From positions 1 to 9,092 of the forward strand of contig DATLZD010000073.1 in the NCBI GenBank assembly GCA_035574155.1: DNA of 9,092 nt, written 5' to 3'. The translations under genes and the position numbers were made by a program. The DNA comes from HRBIN24 sp035574155 (GTDB lineage Bacteria > Chloroflexota > Dehalococcoidia > SM23-28-2 > HRBIN24). The notes under the pieces are model-generated. The model saw only the letters and a list, made by a program, of their open reading frames with translations, was not told the origin of the DNA and ran no database searches. Positions 1 to 5,623 of this stretch are shown here, piece after piece (position 1 is the first letter of the stretch; every line of letters begins with the position of its first letter).

Positions 1-94
1 GGCCCGCAGGGGGCCAGGGCCTAAGCACAGGTGCAGGTGCGCCCGCCCCTGGGGAGGGAAGGTCGTCTGGCGGAGGGCCGAGGGGAACTGGGCG
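1..94. other. Window edge without a supportable gene
   Basis: This stretch lies downstream of ispF. On the plus strand frame 1 is open from the edge to a TAA at 22-24, so the last seven codons of a convergent gene could be present, but nothing in so short a stretch is recognisable. On the minus strand an ATG at 98-96 overlaps the ispF stop as ATGA, but that frame closes at 21-23 after 25 low-complexity Pro/Arg/Ser codons. I see no convincing terminator with a T-run for the minus-strand operon. Confidence 0.4.
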
Positions 95-580
95 TCATGG
101 CTCCCTCCGCGACAGCAGGGCCACGGCCAGGGCGGCGATTCCCTCGCCGCGGCCGACGGCACCGAGACCCTCGTTGCTCTTGGCCTTCACGTTCACTTGC
201 CGCTCCTCCAGGCCCAGGGCGGCAGCGATGGTGCGCCGCATGGCCGGCAGGTGGGGGGCCAGGGGCGGCTCCTGGGCGATGACCGTGGCGTCCACGCTCA
301 GCGGTGCCAGCCCGGCCTCCCAGACCATCTCGCGCACCCGCTGCAGGAGCCCCAGGCTGTCGGCCCCAGCGTATGACGGGTCGTGGGGAGGAAAGTGCTG
401 GCCCAGGTCCCCCAGCCCGGCGGCACCCAGCAGGGCGTCCATGATGGCGTGGAGCAGGACGTCGGCATCGCTGTGGCCGGCCAGGCCCCGGGGCCAGGGC
501 ACCGGCACCCCGCCCAGCCTCAGGGGCCTCCCCTCCTGGAACCTGTGTATATCATAGCCGATGCCGATGCTGAGCGTCAT
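95..580 (-). CDS. ispF: 2-C-methyl-D-erythritol 2,4-cyclodiphosphate synthase
   Basis: IspF is a cytosolic trimeric enzyme of the MEP (non-mevalonate) isoprenoid pathway. It cyclises 4-diphosphocytidyl-2-C-methylerythritol 2-phosphate to MEcPP and releases CMP. The 161-residue product has the family length. Visible motifs are the N-terminal GYDIHRF, with metal ligands D10 and H12, then AGHSDADVLLHAIMDALLGAAGLGDLG with the third ligand H44, the HFPPHDP loop, and the C-terminal KAKSNEGLGAVGRGEGIAALAVALL signature. I chose the ATG at 580-578 because family members begin directly with the GYDxHRF strand and an AGGAG at 594-590 lies 9 nt upstream; an in-frame ATG at 610 would add ten unconserved residues. 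The gene overlaps the end of ispD by 29 bp, which implies translational coupling. It is the last recognisable gene of this minus-strand operon. Confidence 0.96.
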   Translation of the reverse strand: MTLSIGIGYDIHRFQEGRPLRLGGVPVPWPRGLAGHSDADVLLHAIMDALLGAAGLGDLGQHFPPHDPSYAGADSLGLLQRVREMVWEAGLAPLSVDATVIAQEPPLAPHLPAMRRTIAAALGLEERQVNVKAKSNEGLGAVGRGEGIAALAVALLSRREP

Positions 581-1268
581 GCTCCAGCGCTCCTGTGGCC
601 AGCAGGGCACGGGCCAGCTCCAGGTCAGGGGGCGTGGTTACCTTCAGGTTGTAGGGCGAGCCCGGGAAGACCCGCACCGTCGCCCCAAGGGCCTCCACCA
701 GGGCAGCATCATCGGTGGCCTCACCCCTCGCCCGCCGGTGGGCCTCCAGCAGGAGGGTATAGCGGAAGGCCTGAGGTGTCTGGATGGCCCGCAGGCGGGA
801 ACGGTCCAGGGTGCGCAGCACCTGCGTCCCTTCCACCTCCTTCACCGTGTCGGCCAGGGGAAGGGCGGGCACCGCCGCCCCGGTGTCCTGGGCGGCTGCA
901 AGGGCGTCCTCTATGAGGCGAGGGGAAACGAAGGGCCGGGCCCCATCGTGCACCAGCACCCAGTCGCAGGGGCCGAGGGCCTCCAGGCCCAAGCGCACCG
1001 AGTCCTGCCGCCGGGGACCGCCCGGGCACACCTCCCGGAGCTTGCCCAGGGCGAGGACCCTCGTCAGATCCCGCGCCCAGGCCAGATTGGCGGTGGAGAC
1101 CACCAGCACCAGGGCGTCCACCTGAGGGCAGCTCTCGAAGGCCTGCAGCGGGTAGGCCAGCAGGGGACGCCCGCCCAGGTCTGCCCTCACCTTGTCGGTG
1201 CCGTCCATGCGGGTGCTGGCGCCGGCAGCCACGATGACGGCGCCCACCCGCCCGTAGGTGCCGCCCAT
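552..1268 (-). CDS. ispD: 2-C-methyl-D-erythritol 4-phosphate cytidylyltransferase
   Basis: IspD transfers CMP from CTP to 2-C-methyl-D-erythritol 4-phosphate, the third MEP-pathway step, in the cytosol. The 238-residue product has a complete nucleotidyltransferase (Rossmann-like) fold. The N-terminal nucleotide-binding loop AAGASTRM (residues 14-21) includes R20, followed by K26. The VLVHDGARPFV motif (104-114) carries D108, equivalent to the Asp that binds metal in E. coli IspD. Further motifs are DTVKEV (140-145) with T141, LRAIQTPQAF (159-168), TDDAALVE (185-192) and PYNLKVTTPPDL (205-216) with K209. The ATG start at 1268 is 7 nt after the yacL stop codon; the upstream SD-like AGGCGG is weak, so reinitiation after yacL is plausible. 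The last 29 bp overlap ispF in another frame. The two enzymes are separate here, not fused as in some proteobacteria. Confidence 0.96.
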   Translation of the reverse strand: MGGTYGRVGAVIVAAGASTRMDGTDKVRADLGGRPLLAYPLQAFESCPQVDALVLVVSTANLAWARDLTRVLALGKLREVCPGGPRRQDSVRLGLEALGPCDWVLVHDGARPFVSPRLIEDALAAAQDTGAAVPALPLADTVKEVEGTQVLRTLDRSRLRAIQTPQAFRYTLLLEAHRRARGEATDDAALVEALGATVRVFPGSPYNLKVTTPPDLELARALLATGALEHDAQHRHRL

Positions 1269-1275
1269 GGCCCGC

Positions 1276-2343
1276 CTAGCCCGCCCCCTTGGGCTGGGCG
1301 AAGATGAGGCGGCCGGCCACCGTCTGGAGGACGCGGGTGACGGTCACCAGCATGCGCTCGTTGAGGTAGCGGCGTCCCCCCTCCACCACCACCATGGTGC
1401 CGTCGTCCAGGAAGCCGACTCCCTGGTCGGCCTCCTTGCCCTCCTGGACGATGTGGACCTCCATCTCTTCACCGGGCAGGATGACCACCTTGACGGCGTT
1501 GGCCAACTGGTTGATGTTCAGGACCTTTACCCCCTCCACCTCGGCCACGCGGTTCAGATTGAAGTCGTTGGTGAGGACGGGGGCCGAGAGCTTACGGGCC
1601 AGCCGTATGAGCTTGGCGTCCACATCGGCGGCGTCGGGGAAGTCATCGTCGGCGATGCGCACGGGCACGTAGCCCTCGCGTCGGAGGCGTCCCAGCACGT
1701 CCAGGCCGCGCCGGCCCCGATTGCGGCGCAGGGCGTCCGGGGAGTCGGCGATGCGGCGCAGCTCGTCCAGCACGAAGCGGGGCACCACCAACGTGCCCGG
1801 CAGGAAGCCCGTCTGGGCGATGTCAGCGATGCGGCCATCGATGATGGCGCTGGTATCGATGATCACCTCCTGCGGCGGCCAGAAGGCCCGCGAGGGGAAG
1901 TAGCGGGCCAGGAACTGGGCGAAGTCCTCCTCGCGGCTGACAAGGGCTGCCACGCCCAGCAGGCCGAAGAGGAAGCTGACGGCCAGGGGGGCCAGGAAGC
2001 CGCCCAGCCCCGGCAGCTTCACCAGCCAGGGGGCCAGGAGGGCCGAGGCCAGCAGCCCCGACACCAGTCCCACGATCCCCAGCACCAACTGCAAGGGACG
2101 TATTTGGCGTGTCCATTCCTGGAACTTCTGCAGCGGCCCCAGCAAGAGGTAGGGGGTGGCCAGAGCCCCGAAGGCGATGAAGCCCAGCGAGGCCACCGCC
2201 CATATCAGGGAGTGGAAGAAGCCGTCGCGGCCCTCGGCCAGCGCCTGGCCCACCCGTAGGCCGATGAAGCCGAAGAAGAGGGCCCCTGCTGCCCGCAGGA
2301 GGAGCGTCACGAACGGGTAGCCTTTCATAGGGCTTACGCCCAT
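1276..2343 (-). CDS. YacL-like membrane PIN-TRAM domain protein
   Basis: The 355-residue product has the architecture of the Bacillus YacL family: hydrophobic membrane segments in the first half (about residues 12-32, 45-69, 84-105 and 113-135), then a PIN nuclease-like domain (about 158-282), then a TRAM RNA-binding-type domain (about 285-350). All four acidic positions expected of a PIN active site are visible: D163 in IIDTSAIIDGR, E194 in VLDEL, D242 in VDAKLIRLA and D260 in LTNDFNL. A metal-dependent RNase activity at the membrane is therefore plausible, although YacL function is poorly defined. The ATG at 2343 is supported by AAGGAG at 2356-2351, 7 nt upstream. It sits 62 bp after the VTT gene and 7 bp before ispD, reproducing the yacL-ispD-ispF order of B. 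subtilis. No disA gene is visible in the window. Confidence 0.93.
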   Translation of the reverse strand: MGVSPMKGYPFVTLLLRAAGALFFGFIGLRVGQALAEGRDGFFHSLIWAVASLGFIAFGALATPYLLLGPLQKFQEWTRQIRPLQLVLGIVGLVSGLLASALLAPWLVKLPGLGGFLAPLAVSFLFGLLGVAALVSREEDFAQFLARYFPSRAFWPPQEVIIDTSAIIDGRIADIAQTGFLPGTLVVPRFVLDELRRIADSPDALRRNRGRRGLDVLGRLRREGYVPVRIADDDFPDAADVDAKLIRLARKLSAPVLTNDFNLNRVAEVEGVKVLNINQLANAVKVVILPGEEMEVHIVQEGKEADQGVGFLDDGTMVVVEGGRRYLNERMLVTVTRVLQTVAGRLIFAQPKGAG

Positions 2344-2350
2344 CTTCGCT

Positions 2351-2356
2351 CTCCTT
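2351..2356 (-). promoter_or_regulatory. Ribosome binding site of the yacL-like gene
   Basis: AAGGAG on the minus strand lies 7 nt before the ATG at 2343. It supports the longer start rather than the second Met five codons downstream. Confidence 0.8.
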
Positions 2357-2370
2357 ACTGGCAGGTCTTT

Positions 2371-2398
2371 CTATGGGGGCCTTCGGGGGCCAGTATAG
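2371..2398. repeat. Imperfect palindrome in the VTT-yacL gap
   Basis: The arms pair as CTAT with ATAG on the outside and GGCC with GGCC on the inside, with a mismatched centre of each arm. It overlaps the putative extended -10 and could be an operator or a weak RNA hairpin. There is no following T-run on either strand, so a terminator is unlikely. Confidence 0.35.
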
Positions 2399-2400
2399 CA
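2392..2400 (-). promoter_or_regulatory. Possible internal extended -10 promoter
   Basis: The minus strand reads TGCTATACT here, an extended -10 (TGn plus TATACT, five of six matches to TATAAT), inside the 62-bp gap between the VTT gene and the yacL-like gene. No good -35 hexamer lies 16-18 bp upstream. If active, transcription would begin near 2385 and drive yacL-ispD-ispF independently of the upstream riboswitch. It overlaps an imperfect palindrome at 2371-2398. This is prediction from the motif only. Confidence 0.4.
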
Positions 2401-2405
2401 CGCAC

Positions 2406-3071
2406 TCAGGCCAGGCGCCCCAGGAGCGCCCCGCCCAGGCCTCCGAAGCCCGCCATGTACCAGTCCTTGATGACCTTGCCCGCCAGCACCGCCAGGAAGA
2501 AGCGGGGCAGGGGCATGGTCACCGCCCCGGCCACCAGGCCGCCCATGTCGAACAAGGGGTTGGGCACCACCGCCAGCAGGAACATGGTGGCAGTGCCGTT
2601 CCGTTCCATCCACCCGCGGAGGCGGCGATAGTGAGGGTGGTCCTCCACCACCACGCGGCCACCGTAGCCGGCCAGGTACCCGGTCACCTCTCCCAGGGCC
2701 TCGCCCAGCCCGGCCACCAGCCCCACCCAGAAGAAGGCCGGGACCCCCAGGAAGTCGTGCAGGAAGGCGCCGCCCCCCACCACCGAGGCAGCGGCGGGGG
2801 AGGGCATAAATATGGAGGCCGACCCCAGCAGGTTGACCAGAAAGAGGCCGGCATACCCATAGCGCCGCAGCTCATCGCCATCTCCGCCGAAATAGAAGAA
2901 GGCCGCCGTGAAGGCTGTCACCACCAGGGCGATGGCCACCAGCAGCAGGTATTCGAGGCGCAGCAGGCGACGGCGGGCCAGCCCTGCGGTGTCCTTGGCG
3001 CCCTCCGCCCTCTCCATCACGTCATGGGGGCGAGAGGTCAAGCCCCTCGCCCCCAAAGGGTGCTGGTGCAA
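2406..3071 (-). CDS. VTT-domain (DedA/SNARE-associated-like) membrane protein
   Basis: The 221-residue integral membrane protein resembles the VTT/DedA superfamily, whose members include proposed lipid scramblases or flippases. Family-like features are the re-entrant-type region around residues 85-110 (FMPSPAAASVVGGGAFL), GLGEALGEVTGYLAGYGG (121-138, the usual G-x-x-x-G-[DE]-x-x-x-Y-x-x-G pattern) and VVPNPLFDMGGLVAGAVTMPLPRFFLAVLAGKV (about 168-200). The first helix is at about 41-60. The start is uncertain. A TTG at 3071 has GGAAGGAGG four bases upstream, directly after the riboswitch; an in-frame ATG at 3017 would remove 18 unconserved residues but has no clear ribosome binding site. It is the first gene of the operon that continues into yacL, ispD and ispF. 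Substrate and precise role cannot be read from sequence. Confidence 0.82.
   Translation of the reverse strand: MHQHPLGARGLTSRPHDVMERAEGAKDTAGLARRRLLRLEYLLLVAIALVVTAFTAAFFYFGGDGDELRRYGYAGLFLVNLLGSASIFMPSPAAASVVGGGAFLHDFLGVPAFFWVGLVAGLGEALGEVTGYLAGYGGRVVVEDHPHYRRLRGWMERNGTATMFLLAVVPNPLFDMGGLVAGAVTMPLPRFFLAVLAGKVIKDWYMAGFGGLGGALLGRLA
3026..3054 (-). other. Strong GC hairpin near the VTT gene start
   Basis: Nine consecutive base pairs (GGGGGCGAG at 3026-3034 with CTCGCCCCC at 3046-3054), then one mismatch, two more pairs and a five-base loop. It lies inside the first codons if translation starts at TTG 3071, or in the leader if it starts at ATG 3017. No U-run follows on the minus strand, so it is not a standard intrinsic terminator. 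It may influence initiation or act with the riboswitch just upstream. Confidence 0.45.
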
Positions 3072-3075
3072 GGCC

Positions 3076-3084
3076 CCTCCTTCC
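3076..3084 (-). promoter_or_regulatory. Ribosome binding site of the VTT gene, abutting the riboswitch
   Basis: GGAAGGAGG on the minus strand lies four bases before a TTG codon and only three bases after the last conserved riboswitch base. It is the strongest SD match near this gene and is the reason for choosing TTG 3071. Its GAAG (3083-3080) can pair with CTTC at 3206-3203 on the 5' side of the aptamer, which would mask it. Confidence 0.65.
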
Positions 3085-3085
3085 T

Positions 3086-3210
3086 ATGCCTACGGGGTTA
3101 GCTGACGGGTTCGGCCGAAGGAGCTAGCCTAGTCGCCCCCTCCGGGCGACATTCACCCCAGGAGCTGGGTCCCCCGCTCCGCCCCCTTGGGGCGGACTCG
3201 GCGAAGCTAT
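3086..3210 (-). ncRNA. Cyclic di-AMP riboswitch (ydaO/yuaA class)
   Basis: Read on the minus strand, the leader carries the conserved blocks of this class in order: GCCGAGTCCG (3202-3193); a hairpin of seven G-C pairs (3195-3189 with 3185-3179); GGGGGACCCA (3175-3166); a small hairpin CCCA/TGGG; TGGGGTGAAT (3160-3151); a 7-bp hairpin GTCGCCC/GGGCGAC (3150-3144 with 3138-3132); TAGG (3131-3128); and the hallmark block CCGAACCCGTCAGCTAAC (3114-3097) followed by CCCGTAGGC. The class binds c-di-AMP and usually lowers expression, often of potassium transport or cell-wall hydrolase genes. Here it precedes the VTT-yacL-ispD-ispF operon. No terminator with a U-run lies between aptamer and start codon and the SD follows immediately, so translational control is the likely mode. 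Family assignment is by recognised consensus; binding is inferred. Confidence 0.92.
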
Positions 3211-3226
3211 TGGCCTGTCGAGGGCC

Positions 3227-3256
3227 AGCTTACGGCCTGGCCGCCCCCGTTGTCAA
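3227..3256 (-). promoter_or_regulatory. Promoter of the riboswitch-VTT-yacL-ispD-ispF operon
   Basis: A perfect -35 TTGACA (3256-3251) is followed after 18 bp by TAAGCT (3232-3227), which keeps the first T, second A and last T of the -10 consensus. Transcription would start near 3220, about ten bases before the riboswitch, which is the right place for a full aptamer. The -10 is weak, so confidence is moderate. Confidence 0.55.
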
Positions 3257-3300
3257 CTGCTTCCCCCGTCCTGTCCACACCTTTTCCCGGGTGTCGGGGC

Positions 3301-3330
3301 GTGGCAAATCCCGGGCGGGACGTGTATAAT
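3301..3330 (+). promoter_or_regulatory. Promoter of the moxR-DUF58-transglutaminase operon
   Basis: A perfect -10 TATAAT sits at 3325-3330, preceded after 18 bp by GTGGCA (3301-3306), a four-of-six match to TTGACA. The predicted transcription start is near 3337, giving a leader of about 70 nt that ends in a strong SD. In this GC-rich sequence an exact TATAAT is unlikely to be chance. It is divergent from the c-di-AMP-regulated operon; the two -35 elements are about 45 bp apart. Confidence 0.65.
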
Positions 3331-3394
3331 CAAGGGCTACGCGGGCCTTACTGGGCAGCCCTACGGCTAGGAGCTGACTAAAACTGGGCGGCTA

Positions 3395-3404
3395 AGAGGA
3401 GGAG
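3395..3404 (+). promoter_or_regulatory. Ribosome binding site of moxR
   Basis: AAGAGGAGGAG contains a full AGGAGG at 3397-3402, four bases before a GTG codon at 3407. It fixes the GTG start, since no in-frame ATG occurs until codon 15. Confidence 0.85.
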
Positions 3405-3406
3405 TC

Positions 3407-4360
3407 GTGGACGACGTTAGGGGTCTCGCCCTGCGCATCATCGAGAACATGGAGCGGGTGATGGTGGGCAAGCGCCTGGAGGTGGAGCTAGCCGTCATCG
3501 CCCTCATGTGCGGCGGTCACCTGCTCATCGAGGACGTGCCCGGTGTCGGCAAGACCATGCTGGCCCGCAGCCTGGCCCGCTCCACCGGCTGCAGCTTCCG
3601 TCGCGTCCAGTTCACCCCTGACCTGCTGCCCTCCGATATCACCGGTGCCGCCGTCTACAACCAGAAAACAGGGGACTTCGAGTTCCGTCCTGGCCCCATC
3701 ATGGCCCAGATAGTGCTGGCCGACGAGATCAACCGCGCCACCCCCAAGACCCAGTCGGCCCTGCTGGAAGCCATGGAAGAGCGCCAGGTGACGGTGGACG
3801 GGGTTAGCCGCCCACTGCCGCGTCCCTTCATGGTGTTGGCTACTCAGAACCCCATAGAATACGAGGGGACCTTCCCCCTGCCCGAGGCCCAGCTGGACCG
3901 CTTCTTCATGCGAGTGCACTTGGGCTATCCCTCTCCCCACGAAGAAGTGACCATCATGGAGAGGCAGATGCTCTCCCACCCCATAGAGGAGCTGGAGCCC
4001 GTGTGCGGCCCGGAGGACATACTGCGGCTGCAGGAAGCCGTCCGACAGGTGCGGGTGGACGGCCTCATCAAGCAATACATCGCCACGGTGGTGGATGCCA
4101 CCCGCCGCCACGAGGCGGTATACCTGGGGGCGTCGCCCAGAGGCTCCCTGGCTCTGCAGCGGGGATCCCAGGCCCGCGCCCTTTTGGACGGACGCGATTT
4201 CGTCCTGCCCGACGACGTGAAGGCGCTGGCCTATCCCGTGCTGGGGCACCGCATCATCGTCAGCGCGGCCAGCCGGGTGAAGGGGGTCACGGCGCAACAG
4301 GTGGTGGAGGATTGTCTCGGCCGGCTGCACGTGCCCGGCGTCCGCGCGCGGGGCCCCTAG
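3407..4360 (+). CDS. MoxR-family AAA+ ATPase
   Basis: MoxR AAA+ ATPases are cytosolic chaperone-like proteins thought to assist folding or activation of partner proteins, commonly VWA or DUF58 proteins encoded beside them. The 317-residue product matches the family length and motifs: Walker A PGVGKT (45-50) in IEDVPGVGKTMLARSLA, Walker B IVLADEIN (102-109), sensor 1 ATQNP (145-149), the arginine-finger region QLDRFFMRV (162-170) and sensor 2 GASPRG (241-246). Translation starts at GTG 3407 behind a strong SD. The gene is first in the operon under the TATAAT promoter at 3325-3330. Its 3' end overlaps the probable start of the DUF58 gene, which fits co-production of the ATPase and its likely partner. 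Substrate and cellular process are not evident from sequence alone. Confidence 0.96.
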   Translation: MDDVRGLALRIIENMERVMVGKRLEVELAVIALMCGGHLLIEDVPGVGKTMLARSLARSTGCSFRRVQFTPDLLPSDITGAAVYNQKTGDFEFRPGPIMAQIVLADEINRATPKTQSALLEAMEERQVTVDGVSRPLPRPFMVLATQNPIEYEGTFPLPEAQLDRFFMRVHLGYPSPHEEVTIMERQMLSHPIEELEPVCGPEDILRLQEAVRQVRVDGLIKQYIATVVDATRRHEAVYLGASPRGSLALQRGSQARALLDGRDFVLPDDVKALAYPVLGHRIIVSAASRVKGVTAQQVVEDCLGRLHVPGVRARGP

Positions 4361-5619
4361 GCCGCCTGACCGCCCGCTGGCGGGAGTCACCCAACCTGGC
4401 CATCGTCCTGGGGCTAGGGCTAGCCCTCCTGTTCCTCGGCTGGGCCTCGGGCTTCTGGGTTCTCATCCGGGCGTCCTACCTGTTGCTGGCGCTGGTCCCC
4501 GTTGCCTGGCTATGGGCCAGGGCCAACGTTAGGGGCCTCAAGCTGGAGGTCAGGCGCGGCCCTGACCGGCTGCACGCCGGCGAGCGGACCTTCTCCGACT
4601 TCCGCCTGGAGAACTTGAACGGCTACCCCAAGCTATGGCTGGAGGTGGAGGAGCCCACCAACATGCCGGGGGTGTCGCCCAAGACGGTGACCTTCCTCAC
4701 CGCCAACGGCGTCCGCACCTGGCGGCACGAGGTCCTCTGCCGACGTCGCGGACGCTATACCTTCGGCCCGGTATCGGTGGCCAGCGGCGACCCCTTCGGC
4801 CTCTTCCGCCGTCGCCACACCTTCGGCCACACATGGGAGGTCCTGGTGTTCCCGGCGCCGGTGGAACTGCCCTACTTCTGGCTCCCGCCTGCCCAGCTCT
4901 CGGGCGAAGGTGACCGCAGCCGCCCCACCCCTTACGTCACGCCCACCGCGTCGGGCGTGCGGGAGTATTACCCCGGCGACGCCTTCAGCCGCATCCATTG
5001 GCTGACGACGGCGCGCCTGCGGCGGCTGATGGTGAAGACCTTCGACTTTACGCCCACCAGCGACGTCTGGCTGGTCCTGGACCTGGAGGAAGCGGTCCAC
5101 GCCGGCGAGGGCGACGACAGCACCGAGGAGTATATGGTGACGGCTGCCTGCTCCCTGGCCCACCGCCTGCTGGGGCACGACCTGCGCGTGGGCTACCTGG
5201 CACAGGGCGAGGAGCTATACCTGTTCCCGCCGTCGCGGGGGCCACAGCAGTATGAGCGCATCATGGAGGCCCTGGCCGAGCTGCAGGCCAACGGGCGCGT
5301 GCCCCTGGAGCAGGTGCTCCTGGCCAACGAGCGGTCCTTCGGCCGGCACACCACCATCATCGTCATCACCCCTTCGCCGGAGGAGGGATGGGTGGCAGCG
5401 GTGCAGGCGTTGGCCCAGAGGGGGGTCCAGGTGGCGGTGGTCCTGCTGGACGCCGGCACCTTCGGCGGCAGAGAGGCGTCCCTCCTGTCCTTCAGCGCCC
5501 TGGCGGCCCACGATATCCTGACCTACCTGGTGCGGCGCGGCGACGATCTCTCTCTGGCGCTGGGACCATCGGGGGCCAGCTCGTCCTACTGGCTCCACCG
5601 GACGGGCAAGGAGAGGTGA
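4312..5619 (+). CDS. DUF58 domain membrane protein (MoxR partner)
   Basis: The protein has two closely spaced N-terminal membrane helices (about residues 29-47 and 50-69), a beta-rich segment typical of the family, the DUF58 signature GVREYYPGDAFSRIHW (about 215-230) with the following LMVKTFD, and a C-terminal VWA-like fold starting at DVWLVLDLEE. DUF58 proteins are usually encoded with MoxR ATPases and transglutaminase-like proteins, as here; their biochemical role is unclear. The start is uncertain. The frame has no ATG or GTG near the expected N-terminus. TTG at 4312, with GGAGG ending one base before it, gives 435 residues and a 49-bp overlap with moxR; CTG at 4366 just after the moxR stop would give 417 residues, close to the usual N-terminus, but lacks an SD. 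Translational coupling to moxR is likely. It ends four bases before the next start. Confidence 0.93.
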   Translation: MSRPAARARRPRAGPLGRLTARWRESPNLAIVLGLGLALLFLGWASGFWVLIRASYLLLALVPVAWLWARANVRGLKLEVRRGPDRLHAGERTFSDFRLENLNGYPKLWLEVEEPTNMPGVSPKTVTFLTANGVRTWRHEVLCRRRGRYTFGPVSVASGDPFGLFRRRHTFGHTWEVLVFPAPVELPYFWLPPAQLSGEGDRSRPTPYVTPTASGVREYYPGDAFSRIHWLTTARLRRLMVKTFDFTPTSDVWLVLDLEEAVHAGEGDDSTEEYMVTAACSLAHRLLGHDLRVGYLAQGEELYLFPPSRGPQQYERIMEALAELQANGRVPLEQVLLANERSFGRHTTIIVITPSPEEGWVAAVQALAQRGVQVAVVLLDAGTFGGREASLLSFSALAAHDILTYLVRRGDDLSLALGPSGASSSYWLHRTGKER

Positions 5620-5623
5620 TGGG

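Noticed and set aside
1..21. GGCCC/GGGCC inverted repeat at the window edge as a terminator
   Set aside because: Very short arms in GC-rich sequence with no following T-run, cut off by the edge of the window.
21..98. 25-codon minus-strand frame starting with an ATGA overlap at the ispF stop
   Set aside because: The overlap looks like a coupled start, but the frame ends after 25 Pro/Arg/Ser-rich codons with no resemblance to a known protein.
581..610. Upstream ATG start for ispF at 610
   Set aside because: It would add ten unconserved residues before the strand that normally begins IspF, and the ATG at 580 has a better placed SD.
1258..2259. Plus-strand open frame of 333 codons opposite the yacL-like gene
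   Set aside because: It is the antisense shadow of a gene with clear PIN and TRAM motifs; its Gln/His/Gly-rich composition is typical of a GC-rich complementary frame.
2371..2398. Intrinsic terminator between the VTT gene and yacL
   Set aside because: The palindrome is imperfect and no T-run follows on either strand, so it is kept only as a possible operator.
3334..3361. Hairpin GGGCT/AGCCC in the moxR leader as a regulatory RNA
   Set aside because: Only five pairs around an 18-base loop, partly upstream of or at the predicted transcription start; no match to a riboswitch I know.
3488..4390. Minus-strand open frame of 300 codons opposite moxR
   Set aside because: moxR on the plus strand has all AAA+ motifs and a strong SD; the antisense frame has no recognisable domain.
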